From positions 6,897,501 to 6,961,500 of the forward strand of contig NC_087245.1 in the NCBI RefSeq assembly GCF_037042905.1: 64,000 bases of DNA, read 5' to 3'. The notes beneath the pieces were generated by a model, which had not been told where the DNA came from, did no database searches, and saw only the letters and a list, made by a program, of their open reading frames with translations. Below, piece after piece: positions 31,101-43,100 of the stretch. This DNA comes from Lytechinus pictus. Taxonomy: Eukaryota; Echinodermata; Echinoidea; Temnopleuroida; Toxopneustidae. The translations under genes were made by a program, and so were the position numbers. How positions within the stretch are numbered: position 1 is the stretch's first letter; each line of letters begins with the position of its first letter.

Positions 31101-34100
31101 AACCTGTTGCGAGGGTATGTTTTCTCCACACTGTCACTGAATACTTCGATCACGAAATGAAAGAAAACCCAGATTTTTATCTAGATTTGGATTTTCAAAT
31201 TGATGATTTTGAAGATGAAGAGAATGATGATGAAATGAACAACAAAGTGACGTAGTTGGAGGTAAATTGGGGGAATTACGCCGATGATGATGAGTCGGAC
31301 AATTCAACTTGCAACACGATCACATGCCGATTCGCTACCTAACTCATGCAGCTGCTAAGTGCTAGCTACACCGCGCGGGCCAAATTGAATTCATGAAAAT
31401 GAATTACCACACTGTCCAGACAGAGTCTCTTACCTCTGTGACTATGAAGAAGGAAAATAATGATAAAACTGTACTTACAAACAAGTGAATGTAATCCGAA
31501 CTTAAAAAAAAAAAAAAAAAATTATACGAGATGTTACTATATTTTTATATAGATAAATAATTCCCCGAGTTTCGTTATTTTGTCAAATTAATGAGATAAA
31601 AATTACATCTAACAGAACGAGTGACAATCTATCCCAGCCACATGAAGTTTACCATCGGTGCATATCGTCTGCTGCTATTCGTTGAGTTGATTTGCCTTCA
31701 GGTTCGGATTACATTCACTTATTTGTAAGAACAGTCTTATCATTATTTTCCTTCTTCATAGTCACAGAAGTAAGAGACTCTGTCTGGACAGTGTGGTAAG
31801 TCATTTTCGTGAATTCAATTTGGCACGCGCGGTGTAGCTAGCACTTAGCAGCTGCATGAGTTGGTAGCGAATCGGCATGTGATCGTGTTGCAAGTTGAAT
31901 TGTCCGACTCCTCATCATCGATTCCCCCAATTTACCCCCAACTACGTCACTTTGTTGTTCACTTCATCATCATTCTCTTCATCTTCAAAATCATCAATTT
32001 GAAAATCCAAATCTAGATAAAATTCTGGGTTTTCTTTCATTTCGTGATCGAAGTATTCAGTGACAATGTGGAGAAAACGTACCCTCGCAACAGGTTTTGC
32101 ATGCAAGTGGAGCTTCACGTGGGAGAGCCAATCACGCCTCTCGTACAGAAAGTGACGTCATAAAAAATCCCCAATTTCGCGGACGTAATTCTGCGTGTTT
32201 GAAGCATTCAGAGAGAGAACTTTAAACTATCAATTAACTGAGTTCCATCGGTCTCCATGATAAATGATGTACACCATCGTGTTCTCCTTATTTTCTCCTT
32301 TGATTTGATATATGATTCTCCATTTTTACGATTTTCAATATATTTCTCCTTTATTAAATGTGTCAGTTAAAGCATTGCCACTTAATGAAATCTTGCAATA
32401 AGTTAGGAGAAAATACTATTTTGATTGATAAGTGATCTTTACAAAAGACCATTATGATAGGGTTGAATATCTATCACCTTCAGCGATATTTCTAGTTTTA
32501 TTAGAAATTTAACTGACAAGCAACACCTGTAATAAACGGATACTCCCAATTTCTTTGTCTGTATAGATTCATGACTGAAACTCTTTAATAGAATTTAGTT
32601 TTTGATGTTAAAATATGATTATTTTGAAATTGATTTGTAATTTTTTTTGCATCTTTTCCTTTAGATATGAGCAGTCAAAGGGAAATAATGTCAAGATTTG
32701 CTGGTAAGAGTCACATGAACAGATTGAATAGGCATTGTATGGTCTTTATCAATGCAAGTTGCCATTTCGGTGATGACATTAAAATAACATTAGAATCACT
32801 CTACACATAATTGCCTGTAGAGTGATTTCCTGTGACATTTGATTTCGGAGAAGGTTTTCTTTTTTTCTCTCTTCCCCAAAGCATGTATTATTATTAACAA
32901 GAGAATGTATTTATACTGGAGTTTGTGAATTTGTGGATATCTTCGTGAATTATTTCCCTTAAAATAGAGATATTATATTAAACAAAAACAAGTTATACAC
33001 CATTTCATAGGTTAGGGTCTGCTCTTTCATATTGTATTGCGTATACAAGCTATGAAATCATTTTTCTTCCTGACTTACGGATTTCAAGGTGAACATCAAC
33101 AAATTATGGAAAGTTGTAAACTTGGAGCAGGGAAAAAAAATTGATAAGTCTGACATTATGCCCCATTACTTTAGGTCTATTAAGATACAACAAAGCAATG
33201 CTTTGAAAGCATAGATAAGAAACAAAATGGTTGTGAATTATTATCATATTACCTGCCTGCATGAATCTTATCAGTTTCGATCAAATATCAAGAAATTGCT
33301 ATCTTATATAAATGAAACAAATACCAAAGAGTAGATAGAATATTTTTTATAAAGAAATATTAAACAATAATTGTTTTTATTTCAGCTGGATAATACAAGA
33401 CTGCTTCAGCTTGACTTCCTTTTACTCACACTAATACACTGAGCACTGTGGATCTGTGGCTGTTATTCACACTGTTAGCAACTGATTATATCCTTAAACA
33501 CATATCCTTTCATATAAAGTTCAATGCTCAGTTCTTGACAAAACTTTCTTTTATCTACAATCATGAAAACTTACCTATTTGTATTTTAAGCTCTCGCTTG
33601 CGAGGCTGCAAGCAATAATGCCAGTTACGACGAAGATCTGACAAACTTGCAGCCTTGCTAGCGATAGTTTACCAAAATTAGGTAAATTTTCACGATTTTT
33701 CTTGACATGTATATATTTGTCCAAGTATTTCATAAGGAAAAAGTTTAAACTTGTCCTGTATAAATAAAAAAGTATCAATGGACATGATGTGTAATTTATT
33801 CAGCTGTGCACTGGAAAATACCTTATATACATAATGTCTCACAGACATGAACGGACAAAAGAAGGTAAATCAATGAATTAAAAAAATTATTTTTAAAGGT
33901 TATGCAAAATAAAAAACAACGTTTTCCAGGGTTGTTAGTGAATTCCCTATTCATTTTATATAATGTTTTTTTTTTTCATTATGCCATAATGCATGTACCT
34001 TATTGCTTATGGTTTCACAAGACTTTAGAGAGAGAGCAAATTTATTCCTACCATATGGAAAATTTGATAAATCTTTTTGTTCTTCATTATCACTTTACTT

Positions 34101-37100
34101 TACAATCTGTTCGAGTAATGAATATTTGAGAGCATGACATCTTGTCATATAAAATAGAATACAGAGACAGAGATCTTTTTTAGGAAGGTCCCACATATAG
34201 ATGACCGGAAATGTACAGTGCACAATTCGTTGAATTGCCCCTTAATATGTAAAGCATGAAAGAAGAATATTGTCATATGACACAGCTATTTTTAATGCAG
34301 GTTTTATTACTCTTGTAGGTCCATCAGATAGGACGTTCCCTCGGACAATGGACCGTCTTGATGTAGAATTCAGCCCTGATGAGAGACTAGCTATCTATGA
34401 GAAGGTTAGGGAGAAGAGTCAAATTCAAACACAAGCTGACATTGATGACCTAGAGATAAACCTTGAAACAGATAAGAAAGGTAAAGATGATTTTAGTGAT
34501 GGTGATCGTGAATGTGATTGTGATAATTTCTGTAATGATGATGATGATGGCGATGGTGGTGATGTTGTTTCCAACAGGAATCCTACTCGGCATTGTTTCC
34601 TTGTTGTCCTCCCATTAAATCAAAACTATGTATACGAGCAACTTGATCAATATTGTGCATAGACAATGTCCAAATATACATTGTCAATTCTATTCTGATG
34701 GTAAACAGCTCTACATTTCTGATATCCCTGATTAGAATCAACTAGATTGTAATGTTTCAATCTTGGAAGATTGTTTAAGCTTTATCCATACTTGGATGCT
34801 TCATCATAAGCTCATGCTTAACAAAAAGAAAACTGAAATTCTCATTGTTGGAAACGTAACGGCAAGTTGTGAAACTGGATATTGACCATATGAGAATAGG
34901 AGAATCTGAAGTAATACCAATTAGTACAGTAAGAAACCTTGGTTTTTGGCTAGATTCTCGGTTAAATATGGAGACACAGATATCCAGTATGTGCAAATCT
35001 GCCTTTTACACTCTATAATCTATTCCACATCCATAAATATCTAGATCAGGAAAACACAGAGAGACTTGTTCATGCCTAAATTGGTAGATATAGTAGAGAT
35101 ATTGTTCAGTAAACAAGTGATAAATACTGCCTGGCTCATTTTCTACTATGAACATCACTGTTCATTCATATCCCACAAGGCAGTCTTTAAACATACATTT
35201 GGTTAATCACCGCACCACATTAGCACATAAATCAATCAGGCATCGGGTTTCAAATGTTGGAATCCTCTCCCAAATGATATTCGAAATTTGAGAACCTCAC
35301 TTTATTTTAAATTGGTTGTAAAGCGCATTTTCCTTTCAAAATTGCAGAATCAATAAAATGCACATAAGACATGAGTTATTTTACGTTTTTCTACCTTCGT
35401 AATTGGAGAATTAAGAATTGAACTTTGTTAAATTTACTATTACCATATATGTATAACAACTTGATACTTAACTGTTCAATATAAAGGTATTCTTTCACCT
35501 TTTCTTTTATGTATTTCCTCTCTTATTTCCTCTTTTCCTTTTTTGTGTTCTTTTCTTTTGTTTTCATTGTATTTTCATTCTTTTGTTTATGTTTGTTTTA
35601 AGTGATACAAATGAAGTTGAAAGGTGTTTCAACCAATCAAGCTCCAGGCTTATGTTGTACGGTCGCACCTTTGAAGGTTCATTATGTACTTTTCATGTTT
35701 TATATTCTTTTACAAAGTATATCATCTATGTAATCTCATATATTGTATTCATATTGTGACATTGTAAACATGCATGAATAAATCAAATAATTCATTAATT
35801 ATTATTTTTTTATTAGTATCAAACAGTGGTCTCTTTTCTATACAGCTTTCCAAAGAGACCTGTTTTTGTTTTATCTGTTTTCCTGTCAATTTTTCTTCAT
35901 TTTGTAGATGAAGAAGACAAGAAGGAGAAAGTGAAAACTCATTCAGAGGTCCTAGCTGAGATGAGAGACTACCGACGACGCAGACAGAGCTATAGAGCTA
36001 AGAATGTCCACATCACTAAGAAAACCAGAACTGATGTAAGTATAGCACAGCCACTATCACAAAATTAGCCATGTTTGGGTTATGTAAGGACTGCTGAGAA
36101 AAACGTGCCTTTGGAAAGATTTCTGTTGTTTCACTAGAAAACAAGGAGATGAAATAGATAGGAATCCTGTAAATACCTTGTGATTTGTGCAAAGATGTTG
36201 AATTCTGTGAGTTTAAATTAGCAAGATTATACCTACTTTGCCGCATCCATGATATGCAGTGGGGATTCTTGCATTATTTTGTTGATACTGAACTGGGAGT
36301 ATTAGATGAGAATAGATGCTGAGCAGGATTCCTTGCTAAGATACCAAGCCAGGAGTTGTTTTTACAAAATCTTCTGCAAGGTCTAGTAATATAATGGTTT
36401 CTATGTCAATTATAAAGCTAGTTTGATGCGTAGAGATCAAAAAAAAGCTGATATTTTTGCAGATTTCCCACCTATCACCACCACCGCAATTAAACATAGA
36501 TTAAGATTTGCTGGTCACTTTTTCCATTGTGAGAATGAAGTTATTTCTGATGTACTTTTGTTGCGCCTCCCTCATAAAACCAGAGGACTGAGACCTTTAA
36601 ATTTTGTTGATTAATATGTAGGAATAGAAATAAATTGTTACAAGATTTACCAACTCTCCTGTAGGATCACATATTAAAGTCATGTGATGTTTACTTTTCA
36701 ATATGAAAGGAGCATCAAACAATCTGTTGAAACAATTCTTGAAATGGCTTAGAAATGGGACCTGCCTCAATAACAAGTCATTTAAAACAGATCTTTACAA
36801 CCTAAATAACCCTGTATATTTTGCGTAAAGAGGAACACTTGTCATTAAGAATACAAATCCTGTTGAGTTTAAACTAATGATGTGGTTTGATTACTTTGAA
36901 ATATGTTCTGTTTACTGTTTTGTTTTCTTTTTAATACTTTTATCTTCCAGTTTGTGTTGTTATTTTGGTAAACCTTGTTATGTTTTAATCTCTACCAGAT
37001 TATAAGGGAGATCATTGAATCTAATATGAAGTTCTTTGAAGACTCTCCGTCTGCTGTCAAAGAAAAAGAGGAAGCTGTCAAAGAAGAAGAGGAAGACAAA

Positions 37101-38236
37101 AAACATGAAAGGTATTTCAAATCTCTTTACTTTAATTCTCATGTAGCAAACAATATGATTCACCTGTATCCATTTAAAAATAAAGAAAACCCAATGATTT
37201 TGACTGAGATTGAAAAAACCCTGTATATTTTAAACCAAATTTCATCAATCAGGTTTCTAATCAGTGCTATGAACACTAAAATTTGAATTTTAATGGATAT
37301 ATACATTGAAATTGAAATAAAATCTTGTATGATTGCCCAAGTGTTTTGATGTATTTTTAATTATCATTGACTTAGATTCTCACTATAGGAATCATGAAAC
37401 CTGTTTAAGTCTTTATTTTATCAACAAATAACCACAGATTTTGCCTGCTTGATTGTATCAAATTCTGTAACCAATTTTCTCCAAACTTGAGAGTGTTCAC
37501 CATTATCTTAAAGTGTGGAGTTTTATTTCTAACCATTATTTTGTCCTTTCTTTTGCTATTTACTTTCTAATTCTACCTTTGAGTAGATAAGAAAATGCAC
37601 TTTCGAAGATAATTAGGAAAAAAAATTAGGAAAATTATACTTGCCATGTGAATAGAGAATTATAACCATTTGCATTGCAACATTCTTATCAGAGTGTAAA
37701 ACTGTCCTGATTTCCTATTTACGGTGATAGCAATTAGAGTACAAATGTATTTCACATCCACAGATACCTGCTTGGCACTGCAGACACATCACATTCTAGA
37801 CCTATACCCACATGACTAGTCTAAGGCCGTTGGTGGTATTTCCATAAAAAACATTGTCATTAGAATAAACATCAAATCTTGACCCACACTCACTTTCTGA
37901 CTTAATTGTTGTGGGAAGTTAATATTTATTGTTATCTCTCTCAGGTTTAATTATTAAAGCTGTCATGTGCACATGATTATACAGAATACTCATGATCACC
38001 CATTATTGTTTTCATCCATTAGAACTCACTCGAGATCTAGAGAGGGTAGTACCTCCAGAGATACAAGGGATCATCACCGACGTCGCCGATCACGGAGCAG
38101 GGATCGAAGCAGAAGAAGAGATCGGACCAGATCACAAAGCAAAGAAAGCAAATCACACCGTCATAAGCATCGTCGTCATAGTAAACATAAGCATAAAAGT
38201 AGACATAGATCACCATCTATGGAAGATAATGATTGA
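27958..38236 (+). CDS. snrnp48: U11/U12 snRNP 48 kDa protein (SNRNP48), 8 coding exons
   Basis: Exons 27958-28101, 29834-29953, 30368-30440, 32665-32703, 34319-34480, 35908-36035, 36999-37111 and 38023-38236 join to 993 nt, 330 residues, all phases matching; human SNRNP48 is about 340. The protein belongs to the U11/U12 di-snRNP and helps recognise the 5' splice site of U12-type introns in the nucleus. An N-terminal helix (1-48) is followed by the CHHC zinc finger C56-x5-H62-x9-H72-x3-C76 and a W-A-R-D-G-Y-T-K-E-E-K tail as in the family. The most conserved stretch, E-V-L-A-E-M-R-D-Y-(R)4-Q-S-Y-R-A-K-N-V-H-I-T-K-K, spans 193-218; an Arg/Ser/His-rich tail covers 260-330. The start is the first ATG in frame, 17 nt into the exon, and gives the length expected. 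An upstream ATG at 27950 opens a short overlapping frame. ATTAAA at 38537 is a possible polyadenylation signal. Confidence 0.95.
28680..29713. mobile_element. Non-autonomous element with internal ~150-170-bp tandem repeats, SNRNP48 intron 1
   Basis: Bounded by GTCTCACCTGCAT (28680) and its exact reverse complement ATGCAGGTGAGAC (29680-29692); sequence shared with other copies continues to GCATTCCACTTGT at about 29713. Inside are about five diverged units containing AACTTGGACATAA, TTCAGGTCACATGACC and GGTCAATGAACTTTGG. A further partial copy is at 27470-27835 and the end of another, inverted, at 63792-64000. No coding frame. Confidence 0.7.
29834..29953 (+). CDS. snrnp48: SNRNP48 exon 2, CHHC zinc finger
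   Basis: Acceptor CTTTCCAAAAG; donor GTAACA at 29954; exactly 40 codons, phase 0 both sides. It contains the whole zinc finger V-C-P-L-N-P-N-H...H-I-E-R-C and the following D-G-Y-T-K-E-E-K. Confidence 0.95.
30368..30440 (+). CDS. snrnp48: SNRNP48 exon 3
   Basis: Acceptor TGCTTTATAG; donor GTAGGT at 30441, phase 1. It encodes E-A-N-S-F-F-Y-E-N-K-K-N-V-H; the F-F-Y-E-N core is conserved in the family. Confidence 0.92.
30540..30726 (-). repeat. tRNA-derived SINE, minus strand, SNRNP48 intron 3
   Basis: On the minus strand from about 30726: GGGCGTGTCGTGGTCTAGTTG (A box TGGTCTAGTTG at about 30712-30702), then B box AGTTCGATTCC at 30670-30660, then a tRNA-unrelated body with GTGCTGCACTCAACCCAGG to about 30540. 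The layout is that of the tRNA-headed SINEs known from sea urchins; the family name would need a repeat-library comparison. Confidence 0.75.
31036..32161. mobile_element. Foldback element, ~460-bp arms, SNRNP48 intron 3
   Basis: 31036-31501 and 31702-32161 are reverse complements with about 90-95% identity by eye, separated by about 200 bp. The outer ends are ATGACGTCAC. Each arm contains the same open frame of about 60 codons reading toward the loop (31058-31255 on +, mirrored on - in the right arm): a D-W-L-S-H-V-K-L-H-L-H start and a strongly acidic end (D-F-E-D-E-E-N-D-D-E). Sequence similar to AAGGAGAAC / GTTCTCCTT at about 30846 and 32280 may mark the true outer termini. Transcribed in the SNRNP48 pre-mRNA, it would form a long double-stranded hairpin. 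Confidence 0.85.
32665..32703 (+). CDS. snrnp48: SNRNP48 exon 4 (39 nt)
   Basis: Acceptor TTTTCCTTTAG; donor GTAAGA at 32704; phase 1 in and out. It encodes D-M-S-S-Q-R-E-I-M-S-R-F-A. The residues are weakly conserved. Phase compatibility and good splice sites are the main support; the human protein is somewhat longer here. Confidence 0.75.
33580..33675. repeat. Short hairpin (~25-bp arms) in SNRNP48 intron 4
   Basis: CTCGCTTGCGAGGCTGCAAG near 33591 pairs with CTTGCAGCCTTGCTAGCGAT near 33649. The loop is about 35 bp. Probably a small foldback repeat. Confidence 0.55.
34319..34480 (+). CDS. snrnp48: SNRNP48 exon 5
   Basis: Acceptor TTACTCTTGTAG; donor GTAAAG at 34481; phase 1 both sides. It encodes P-S-D-R-T-F-P-R...E-F-S-P-D-E-R-L-A-I-Y-E-K-V, matching the family's D-L-T-x-x-x-R-L-A-L-Y segment. 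Confidence 0.92.
34650..35790 (+). mobile_element. Degenerate CR1/Jockey-like LINE fragment, SNRNP48 intron 5
   Basis: In interrupted + frames: W-M-L-H-H-K-L-M-L-N-K-K-K-T-E-I-L, then R-N-L-G-F-W-L-D-S-R-L-N-M (family N-L-G-x-x-x-D-x-x-L-x-M), then Y-L-D-Q-E-N-T-E-R-L-V-H-A. These are the post-catalytic part of a LINE reverse transcriptase, broken by stops and indels. The copy ends in an AATAAATCAAATAA tail near 35785. A different, more decayed copy than 2330-3590. Confidence 0.75.
35908..36035 (+). CDS. snrnp48: SNRNP48 exon 6, most conserved block
   Basis: Acceptor TTCATTTTGTAG; donor GTAAGT at 36036; phase 1 in, 0 out. It encodes E-V-L-A-E-M-R-D-Y-R-R-R-R-Q-S-Y and R-A-K-N-V-H-I-T-K-K, nearly identical to vertebrate SNRNP48. 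Confidence 0.96.
36415..36615 (+). mobile_element. LINE C-terminal fragment, SNRNP48 intron 6
   Basis: An open frame from 36423 reads K-H-R-L-R-F-A-G-H-F-F-H-C-E-N-E-V-I-S-D-V-L-L, the R-x-R-F-A-G-H-x-x-R-x-x-x-x-x-I-S motif at the C-terminus of some marine-invertebrate LINE ORF2 proteins. Only this short segment is recognisable. Confidence 0.6.
36999..37111 (+). CDS. snrnp48: SNRNP48 exon 7
   Basis: Acceptor ATCTCTACCAG; donor GTATTT at 37112; phase 0 in, 2 out. It encodes I-I-R-E-I-I-E-S-N-M-K-F-F followed by a Lys/Glu-rich segment, as in the family (V-I-R-D-V-I). Confidence 0.92.
38023..38236 (+). CDS. snrnp48: SNRNP48 exon 8, RS/RH tail and stop
   Basis: Acceptor TTTTCATCCATTAG; 71 codons including the split Arg, stop TGA at 38234-38236. 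Dense Arg, Ser, His and Lys (many RS, RD, HKH) with an M-E-D-N-D end. The equivalent human tail is also Arg/Lys/His-rich. Confidence 0.93.
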
Positions 38237-38264
38237 TCAGTTATAGAATGATTTCTGAAATGTT

Positions 38265-38465
38265 TTTTGTTTCATAAAAGACTGGCAACTGTTGCAACTT
38301 CAGGGGCCTGTTTCATAAAAGACTGGCAACTGTTGCAACTTTGCCAATTTGGCAACTCACATAGAAACCTCAATTGTGATTTGCTGCTGAGCCCAGTTGC
38401 CATGGTAGTTGCCATTATGGCAAAATTACAACAGTTGCAAGTCCTTTATGAAATGGGCCCAGGTC
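38265..38465. mobile_element. GGGCCTGTTTCATAAA MITE in SNRNP48 3' UTR, copy 1
   Basis: Left end GGGGCCTGTTTCATAAAAGA at about 38302; right end TCCTTTATGAAATGGGCCC at about 38443-38461 is its reverse complement. Internal GGCAACT / AGTTGCC motifs pair. A partial duplicate of the left end (TTTCATAAAAGACTGGCAAC) lies at 38270. If the polyadenylation signal at 38537 is used, this lies inside the mRNA and could fold into a hairpin. Confidence 0.75.
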
Positions 38466-39760
38466 TTAACAACTATAGGTGTCTTTAGAACCACATGTCT
38501 GCTTGTTGCAAATTTTATATCAAATGTTTTCTAATAATTAAAGAAAATGTTGCAGCTATTTTTTTTTACGATTAACATATAGCTCTCAACCAGAGTCGCA
38601 GCTTTGTTATACCAGTATTTATATTCATCTGTATGTGCACTAATATGCTGGTATTACCCATGTGGAAAAAGAGAAGGAAATATATTCTCCCATCTTGAGT
38701 AAACTTGGGTGGTATGGTTTTTTTTTTCAGAGAAAACTGTACTCCCTTTAATTCTTTTAATTTTTTTTTTCATTAAAAAACAAATACCATCATATAATTT
38801 GCAGTTTCATGTATACACTGTTATTTTTTTTCTTAACATATAAAAGTATTTGCCTGCCCGTCCACTTTTAATTGTAATTATTTGTTTACGTTCATGGTAA
38901 TTATAATGAATTCAGTGGTTCAGAGTAAATGAATGAAGAAGTAAGAATTAATTCTTTAGCATTTGATCTAAATAAATTCAGCTGCTTAAAAATTGTGAGT
39001 GAATTAAATTCAGTTCAAGAAAAAAGTTAGAGAAAGTAGCATCATTTGAGTGTATGTAATAAGGCCTTTTTAATATGGCATGGCAAACCAAGAATATATT
39101 TGCATGTCAATGAATTATGAAAAGATCTACAAGTATATGCCACCAAGACAGGGCTCACTTTTATAGTTGCCCGACTGCAAAAACCTGTGAAACAATTAGA
39201 TTAAATGATACAGAAAATATGTTACAAGGTTGCCAATGCAACTTTTTTCAGACATCGCACTGCTTTGAAATAATAAGACGCGATGAATACATGCATGCAA
39301 AGTGGGGTGGTTTGAAGTGCTATATCTGAATACTGAGAATGTGTGTTTGGGAGGGTAGGGTTCCCTGTCATATCTCAATGGGTGGTGGTTCCTAAAGATC
39401 TTTGGAAGTCCCACATGACTTTATGTGCAACTGATGTCCCTTCTTGTGAAATGCAGCTACTGCTTATTTTTCCTGTTTTAACACAAAATTCTTGATAAGT
39501 AACAAACTTTGCATTCAAACTGTTGGTGTTCATCCGAACCATTGTATCAGTCAATTTTGGTTAAAAAAATAATTTTTTTAGATTTTTGCAGAAATCGAAA
39601 GTAAAAGTCCCATTCTATACATTTATTTTAGTTTCTGAGATCTATGGGTATTTTCACAGTGATGCCATACAAACTGTTGATAAAATGCACAAATCCCATT
39701 AGAAACATGTACTGTAGCAAAGCAAAAAACAGCTGCGCGCACTTAATGAGCGAAATTGTA
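38466..39760. other. Intergenic between converging genes
   Basis: AT-rich, no exon recognised. ATTAAA at 38537 may end the SNRNP48 transcript. Confidence 0.4.
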
Positions 39761-39761
39761 A

Positions 39762-40157
39762 ATGTGTGGTCAGCCAAACTGTCATATCGGCACTGCGTTG
39801 ACTTTGTACGTGAAAAAGCGATATGTTTTGACTGATCGCATGCATTGAAATCACGGTCAGGGTTGTTATATCCCTATGGCGTTTTACAGGGAAAATCTAA
39901 ATCGCTAAAACGAAAAATTACAAGCATGTAGCTCTTTTGCAATATTTTCTCTGAATCATGGTTTTGTGTAAAAATAAAGATGCAATGGTCAAGCAATTGT
40001 CTTTCCAACCATGTATTTTCTAGCAATGATTATGTTGTAAGGCCAGGGAACAGAGTGTGTAAATTATAGTAAACTTTGAAGTTCATTTTCTCTAAAATAG
40101 GTTTGCACTGTCGTACAGGCATTGTGTGATACGACAGTTTGGATGACCGCAGACGAA
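39762..40157. repeat. Inverted-repeat element (~30-bp ends)
   Basis: GTCAGCCAAACTGTCATATC at about 39769 is matched in reverse complement by GATACGACAGTTTGGATGAC ending near 40148, with about 350 bp between. No coding capacity. MITE-like, target duplication not identified. Confidence 0.5.
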
Positions 40158-43100
40158 ATGCTAGTTAACGAGAATTTAAACTACAAAGTTGGAACGGATT
40201 AGATTACAAATTACTGATATCATTATCTTGCACAAGAAAGGTCACAAGCCATGCTTTACAAACAGCTTCATAAAATGGTCCCCAGAGCTGGTATTCAATT
40301 CAATATTGGTATTAAGTATTTTGCAATAGGAAAATAAATATTCATCTCAGGTGTTCAATTGTATTTTTTTGGTTAAATATATTGTAACTGCCTACCTGGC
40401 TTAAGTCTGGCTTGCATGGAATTTACAAATGTGCAAATATGCATTCATACATTGCATATGCAGTCATACATACTGAACACGGGTGGATAAGTAAATAGCG
40501 CATTATTTGGCTTAAACTTTATGACGTCACAATGGTTATTATTACTGTAATTATTTTGCTTGAATTTGGCTTGGTGAAGTAAAATACCTAGTGATCCAAA
40601 TACGAGTTTATGCATTTTGCTCAGCCAAACAAAGTGCTAAGTAGAATACTTAAATCTTTTCAATTGAATACCAGTCTCAGCCCTGATATTTAGTTGGACT
40701 TACTTCCTCCATATTCTATCCCCCCCCCTCTTTTTTGAACGATTTTCTATCTCTATCTTTCCATTCCTTTTTCCTCTTTTCCCCCTTTCTGTATCTTTCC
40801 AACTACCATTATACAGTAAATCCAGCACTTATTTAGCCTTAAAGAAAGGTACTGTAAAATCTGGTGAATATAACACATGATTCAAAAACACAAAAGACAC
40901 AACATTTAATATCTTGTTCTTTATTATTCTTGTTATTTCTTGGACACATCCAGTTAGAGCAAAGAAGAAATTGATAATGACCTGCATTTTAATATAAACT
41001 GATACATATTTCACTAAACAAGTGAAAAATCAAATAATGAACAAAATATCGACTGGAATGGATCAAGGCAGAAATATCTATTGAGATGAAGAAAAATTTT
41101 CATTCGAACTTACTGAGCTTTTTAGTTCAATTAAGATAAGTCGAGAGTATTTCATTAACCAAACTGGTCATGAAAATATTGAAATTTATGGTCTCATCTT
41201 GGATGAAATGCAATCGAATGAAAGCTGAATTCTGTAAAAAGTGACTATAAGACCTATAAAGTTCTATGGAAGAGATGTGTTGATGATTTCCATGTAGCTA
41301 CATGCCTATCACATTTTGGTGACTAAATATGACTACTTTTGAATTCAGTTATTAATGCACCAAATCCCCATTATCTATAACTAATTTGAATTTTCTTCAA
41401 TGATAAAATATAATTTGTTTAAAATAAATCTTAGATACAAGTGTGAAGTACTTAAATCAAAGTAAAGGAATATATATATTTTTTGACAACTTACATTTAC
41501 AATTGACTATGACATTCTGTCCAGCATGCAATAAATCTAGATAAAATTATCAGAATATTACCTCTTACAGAAGTAAACCTACAGTATTCTTAAAGCATTA
41601 TTTTTCATGCCTTTACAAGTACTAGAACAATATGTTTTATGGATTGCAATACACAAACATACATGTACAACAGTCTCCCAACTACGGCAGTTGCAATACA
41701 TTTGGAATATTTAACAATACTACAAGGAAACATCTAAAAAACAAACAAACAATACATTACTATATGATCCAGGAGTTTGAATTATTGGTTAGACATATAA
41801 ATCAAGACCGAAAAATCATCATAATCAATTGATAGTATGAAGTCAAATTACAAATGAATTAATTAAATTTATCATCACCGGAAGGTATTCATTTGTTGTG
41901 AAATATATAAATCGGTGAGATGACATTTGCTCCGGGCTTTATTTCGTCTGAGATGTATGGTTAGGGTTGCAATAGGGTTTTATGTTAGGTTTAGGATAAG
42001 GATAGGGTATAGTGTTGAAGTTGGTCATTCCATTTGAGTGTGGAATTTATAGCGGAGCAATTGTCAGAGCAAATCTCATGGAACCATATATTTAAAACAA
42101 ACTGAATTTAAAGTGAAATACTCCATACAATGTAAGTTCTTAAGGAAGTCCTCTCTAGCCTATTACTGTGCCTATTCAGTACTTTTCTGTAATATTATCT
42201 AACATTTTATTGATCCCACCAACTTGCTACTAACTAGAGTTAAGCTTTACAATGTTTAAAACATATCAGACGAATTTCCAACGAAATACATAAACAACAT
42301 ACACATCTTTAAAAGGTAAATCCGACCCTGAAATTACTTAATCATTTGAAAAAAAAAGCCAGATGTAACTGATAATTCTATAAATTCAGTTTTAAAAAAT
42401 ATTCAAATTTTAGGCTTTCATTGTGGTACAATGTAGGATGTCTGTAATTTGGTGACCGATTATTTCATTAGCTTTCTATTTCATTTGTATGTGTATTCAT
42501 AAGGTCAAATATCAAATGTTTCCATTCCTGATCCATGAATGAGTAAAAATAATTATTGACTTTACAAAATGATAAAAACCATCATCCATGTAACTACTTT
42601 GGTACAAGTGAGAGTGTTTCTTTTACACACAAATACTTGAATATCAGCACTTGAAATGGCATGTATGTTAATTCAATAGACAAGGTGACATGGGCTAAAC
42701 TGGATACAGCCTTGTAAATTCACAATTATGTTTCACAAAAATATGGAAAAATTAAAATGTCACCTTTGTATTTTGGATTCTATTTTAGTGTCCTGTTTTC
42801 TCAAGATCTTTGTGTATTTCATTTCACCCACTCTGAGCTCTATGAAGATGTCAGAACTGCCATTTCTCATTTTGTTTCATGATACAAACAGAAAATCACA
42901 AGGGATTTTAGTCACACTCAAGTGTTGATCAGACAAAAATAGCATGAAGAAAACAATCAAGTTGTCTATAAACTATTCTCAAAGAAACACTCCTTTTGAT
43001 TCATACTATATCGTGACCAAACAAATACTATCAATCCATACAGATATATGACTAATCTTTTCTTCAATCAAGAATAACATAATCAAATGATAGCCGTGAC

